From Rhodocyclaceae bacterium (lineage in GTDB: Bacteria; Pseudomonadota; Gammaproteobacteria; Burkholderiales; Rhodocyclaceae), in assembly GCA_023253415.1 (NCBI GenBank), contig JALRGK010000198.1:1-7924 (forward strand): a DNA stretch of 7,924 nt, in the 5' to 3' direction. Under the pieces are notes generated by a model. That model was given only the letters and a program-made list of their open reading frames with translations, did not search any database and had not been told where the DNA came from. Positions 5,705-7,924 of the stretch are shown in pieces. The translations under genes and the position numbers were made by a program. The stretch's first letter is position 1; each line of letters starts with the position of its first letter.

Positions 5705-6682
5705 TCAGGCCGCGAACCATTCAGCAAGACGTTTTTTCTCTTTCTGGAATCCGGGTTGTGCAAAGATGAAGTGACCGCCTACAAATATATCCTGTTCAAA
5801 TGATGCAAACTGATCAGGAACGCTCGAACCATATTCAACAATCGAAGCAGACGGCATGACTAGCACATCACTGTCACCTACCATGTTATAGAAGTGGATG
5901 TTGCTGACATTTCCTTTGAAGTGAAATGCCCGGCCATCCTCGCTTTGGGTTCTTTCAAAGGCTTCTTCTAATAAGTCCATAAACGCTGCAAATGGCACCC
6001 AGCGGTCATCCATTGTCAGTTGTACCATTTCAGTCAGTGTTTTATTACCTTCCGATGCAAATTCATCCCACGACCATTCCAGCAGAGATTTGCTGATGCC
6101 TTGCATCAGATAGGCGTCAAGCGTAAATAGCGAGATGCCCGTGTCATGCATCGCTTGCCGATAGGGTTTCATCTGCTTGTAAAAGGCCAGAAATGTTTTT
6201 GCAATGCCCAGATCTCGAGCACCGAGAATAGGTGATCCATAGAACGCGACCTTATTGAATTTCTTGGCGAAATTCTTATCGGTCTGCATATTCTTATTGA
6301 TCATGTGAGCAGCCAGCATGCCCCCTATGCAGATCCCGAAAATATTCAGGCTATCTGTCTTGTACTCTTCGAGCAAGGGCAGTACAGCTTTGTCACGGAG
6401 TGTGTCGCAAATCTGGTCGACCCCCCAGCCATTCAAGGTGAAAACGCTGTCCTTACCCCAGTCCATGAGGTAAACATCAAAGCCTTCGTGATTAAAAAAT
6501 TCAATGAAATTATCACGGTTAAAAACAGTGCCATAGGCACGTGTCATGATGGAGTAATTCAAAATGATTGGTTTTGACTGTTTTTTCTTTCCCTTTGCTG
6601 CCGCAAATTTCCAGATGTTCATCCATTCATCTTGATAGTAAGGGATTGCATGTGCCGCTTCAAAATAGTGAGAATCAAACAT
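5705..6682 (-). CDS. phaC: Class III-like poly(3-hydroxyalkanoate) synthase (PhaC-like)
   Basis: Alpha/beta hydrolase-fold protein of 325 aa, probably cytoplasmic at PHA granules. It has the PHA synthase signature: VYLMDWG (70-76), the lipase-box variant GICIGG (116-121) with nucleophile Cys118 in place of Ser, a candidate catalytic Asp272 in GDSDVLVMP, and His304 in GGHFIF. The spacing Cys-Asp-His (154 and 32 residues) is close to that of class III PhaC (Allochromatium: C149, D302, H331). The family makes polyester from hydroxyacyl-CoA. Class III enzymes are about 355 aa and need PhaE; this one is shorter at the N-terminus and no phaE is nearby. A clear Shine-Dalgarno sequence AAGGA (6689-6693) precedes ATG 6682. 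It leads an apparent operon with a TAXI protein and a barrel protein. A PhaC-like hydrolase or depolymerase role remains possible. Confidence 0.82.
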   Translation of the reverse strand: MFDSHYFEAAHAIPYYQDEWMNIWKFAAAKGKKKQSKPIILNYSIMTRAYGTVFNRDNFIEFFNHEGFDVYLMDWGKDSVFTLNGWGVDQICDTLRDKAVLPLLEEYKTDSLNIFGICIGGMLAAHMINKNMQTDKNFAKKFNKVAFYGSPILGARDLGIAKTFLAFYKQMKPYRQAMHDTGISLFTLDAYLMQGISKSLLEWSWDEFASEGNKTLTEMVQLTMDDRWVPFAAFMDLLEEAFERTQSEDGRAFHFKGNVSNIHFYNMVGDSDVLVMPSASIVEYGSSVPDQFASFEQDIFVGGHFIFAQPGFQKEKKRLAEWFAA

Positions 6683-6713
6683 TTTATTTCCTTAAATTAT
6701 CTTGTCCGTCTTT

Positions 6714-6730
6714 TTGGGATGCTATCCCAA
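6714..6730 (-). promoter_or_regulatory. Inverted repeat in the phaC leader
   Basis: TTGGGAT (6714-6720), a 3-base centre, and ATCCCAA (6724-6730) form a perfect dyad, 32 bases before the phaC start. If the FNR-type site is centred at -41.5, transcription would begin near 6730, so this repeat would form a hairpin at the extreme 5' end of the mRNA. It could instead be a repressor site. Confidence 0.4.
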
Positions 6731-6764
6731 TAGGTTTTAAGGGGGTGTGAAAGTGACGTAATCT

Positions 6765-6778
6765 TTGACCTAGGTCAA
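6765..6778 (-). promoter_or_regulatory. FNR/CRP-family operator (TTGACCTAGGTCAA) upstream of phaC
   Basis: A perfect 14-bp palindrome of the form TTGAC-N4-GTCAA, very close to the FNR/Anr consensus TTGAT-N4-ATCAA. It is centred 89 bases upstream of the phaC start codon. A weak -10-like TAAAAC (6734-6739, minus strand) lies at roughly the distance expected for a class II activator site. This suggests activation of the operon at low oxygen or by another Crp/Fnr-type signal. The palindrome is symmetric, but the only gene reading away from it in this gap is phaC. Confidence 0.65.
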
Positions 6779-6824
6779 TGTATTAAAAGGTGGTCTTAGA
6801 AACCAGCTGTGCAAAAACAACGGT

Positions 6825-7373
6825 TTAGGGATTTTCAAATGACCCGTCACCCGTCCAGGGTTCGCAGTAGGTGGAGTACATGCCGCCACGCTGGTAGAAG
6901 GGGTCGGGCCAGATTTCGGTGGTTTTGACCAGCAATGTGTCCTCATCAAAGGTCACGGTAAAAGCCATGCGCAGTAGACTCTGATCACACCAGCCCCAAT
7001 TCCAGTCCAGCGCGTTTTTCTGGGGAAAGTGGTAGGTATCCCGGTAGGGTCCGAGGATCTTGAGTACCTGTTCCTGCGTGTCACCGATTTTGATTTCAGT
7101 GAAGTGCTTGAGATCGAGTACCTGTTCCTTGCGGGTCATTTTGCCCTGGTCATCAAAATAGACCATAAAGCTGACCCACCCGGCTGGTCCGCGTGGATAC
7201 GATAACTGTGTGATGAGTCCTCGGTCGTTTTTCCAGACCATGGCAGGTTGGCCCATGGTGGCTTCGACATCCTGCAGTGTGGCAATACCGGGTTTGAGTC
7301 CGGCACCGCTGTAGGAGGCGCAGCCACTTATTAACACGGCCGCGATGGTCATGACTACGATACGATATGTCAT
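6825..7373 (-). CDS. Lipoprotein with two BamE/SmpA-like repeats
   Basis: A 182-aa lipoprotein. It begins MTYRIVVMTIAAVLISGCAS, a signal peptide with lipobox ISGC and Cys18 as the lipidated residue. Two similar segments follow: GLKPGIATLQDVEATMGQPA (25-44) and EIKIGDTQEQVLKILGPY (93-110). Both match the 'G-x-(T)-x-x-x-V-x-x-x-x-G' core of SmpA/OmlA domains, so the protein probably contains a duplicated BamE-like fold facing the periplasm. The start at 7373 is set by the lipobox and by the 4-bp ATGA overlap with the upstream channel gene; the frame stays open upstream to 7766, but that stretch lies within the other gene. No convincing terminator follows. Its role is unknown; coupling to a potassium channel gene is unusual for an envelope lipoprotein. 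Confidence 0.8.
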   Translation of the reverse strand: MTYRIVVMTIAAVLISGCASYSGAGLKPGIATLQDVEATMGQPAMVWKNDRGLITQLSYPRGPAGWVSFMVYFDDQGKMTRKEQVLDLKHFTEIKIGDTQEQVLKILGPYRDTYHFPQKNALDWNWGWCDQSLLRMAFTVTFDEDTLLVKTTEIWPDPFYQRGGMYSTYCEPWTGDGSFENP

Positions 7374-7924
7374 GAATTCAAGTATCTCCCCAACCAGCTG
7401 CCGGTATGGGATGTTCCAGTAAGAACGTAGTCCAAGGCGTTGCTGTAACTGGCGGTGAGTTTCTGTTCGCTCCAGGCCTCGCGGTGACCGGTCCAGATGA
7501 TTTTGTCGCCCGTATGCAAGGGTAGGCTGGGATCGGGGCGAAGGATGAGCTGGCCGGCACGCTCCAGCATGAGCGGCAATAGCTTCAGAGATTCTTCCCG
7601 GTTGCGATTGGAGGTCATCAGCACAGAGAGGTTGATGACGTTGTGAGTATGTAGGAGTTGTGCCGCGAGGGCTGGCGTTTTTACGCGGTTGATACGGGTT
7701 GTCCAGACGTAAGGCACCCGGCCGGCACAGATGGGCGTGAGTTCGGCCATAATGGATGCCGCCCAATCCGGTGATTGCTTTTCAACCTCCCGGATAAAGC
7801 GGGCCAGCATCGGGGTGGTAAGGTAGCTCAGGCAGGCATGAGCGACAGTTTGCGTGGTAATCATCGTCAGATCGGCGTCAAAGGCTTCAAAAAGCAAGGA
7901 GTTGGCCGAGCTGCTCTGACGCAT
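7370..7924 (-). CDS. Potassium channel/TrkA-RCK-like protein, C-terminal part (5' end outside window)
   Basis: 184 residues are visible and the frame is still open at the window edge; the ATG at 7924 is probably an internal Met. The first part (RQSSSANSLLFEAFDADLTM, then LSYLTTPMLARF) resembles the end of a TrkA-N/RCK nucleotide-binding domain in proteobacterial potassium channel proteins. The last part (LHTGDKIIWTGHREAW, then ALDYVLTG) resembles a TrkA-C/RCK C-terminal beta domain with its 'L-x-x-G-D-x-I-x-x-x-G' core. Such proteins sit in the inner membrane through an N-terminal pore region not visible here and gate K+ flow in response to nucleotides. The stop overlaps the lipoprotein start. 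The assignment is from recalled sequence patterns only. Confidence 0.65.
   Translation of the reverse strand: MRQSSSANSLLFEAFDADLTMITTQTVAHACLSYLTTPMLARFIREVEKQSPDWAASIMAELTPICAGRVPYVWTTRINRVKTPALAAQLLHTHNVINLSVLMTSNRNREESLKLLPLMLERAGQLILRPDPSLPLHTGDKIIWTGHREAWSEQKLTASYSNALDYVLTGTSHTGSWLGRYLNS

Noticed and set aside
6779..6824. An intrinsic terminator after the lipoprotein gene
   Set aside because: Only weak 4-5 bp pairings are visible (for example TGGT with ACCA), too short to call.
6825..7766. A 313-codon open frame as one long protein
   Set aside because: The part upstream of 7373 overlaps the channel gene in another frame and has no signal or family features. The lipoprotein signal peptide and the ATGA overlap fix the true start at 7373.

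Overview
The window looks like the chromosome of a gammaproteobacterium, or a close relative such as a sulfur-oxidising lineage. This rests on a bacterial-type gltX followed by tRNA-Ala and tRNA-Glu (an order I recall from gammaproteobacteria), CCA-encoded tRNA genes, BamE-like lipoproteins and a class III-like PHA synthase. I cannot name a genus from the sequence alone. No mobile element, CRISPR array or rRNA was found.

Left part (1-2036), all on the minus strand: gltX (glutamyl-tRNA synthetase) is followed by tRNA-Ala(GGC), tRNA-Glu(TTC) and the start of a lipoprotein with a BamE/SmpA-like motif that runs off the left edge. tRNA-Ala and tRNA-Glu share an apparent sigma70 promoter (532-560). 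The tRNA-Glu gene carries two stem mismatches, one of them at the 2-71 pair used by GluRS for recognition.

Middle left (2104-3482), plus strand: a tRNA-Val(CAC) gene has its own strong promoter and terminator and an irregular D arm. Next is a translationally coupled pair of short chromate-transporter-family (CHR) proteins that together should form one transporter. This family exports chromate in some bacteria, but other anions, including bicarbonate, have been proposed for members in chemolithoautotrophs.

Middle right (3492-6824), minus strand: an apparent three-gene operon encodes a PhaC-like PHA synthase (325 aa), a membrane-anchored TAXI-type solute-binding protein (450 aa) and a secreted, probably outer-membrane beta-barrel protein (268 aa). 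It is preceded by a perfect FNR/CRP-type palindrome (TTGACCTAGGTCAA) and an inverted repeat near the predicted transcription start. A 13-bp perfect hairpin lies just inside the TAXI coding region. The function of this gene set is unknown to me, and it is the best candidate for an undescribed system: an oxygen- or redox-controlled link between envelope transport and carbon storage.

Right end (6825-7924), minus strand: the C-terminal part of a TrkA/RCK-type potassium channel-like protein runs off the right edge. It overlaps by 4 bp a second lipoprotein with two BamE-like repeats. The 2362-6682 block appears AT-richer than its flanks: hand counts of single 60-base lines give about 72% G+C at 1021, 47% at 2401, 37% at 6241 and 60% at 7441. 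This fits an accessory region, though no integration signature is visible.
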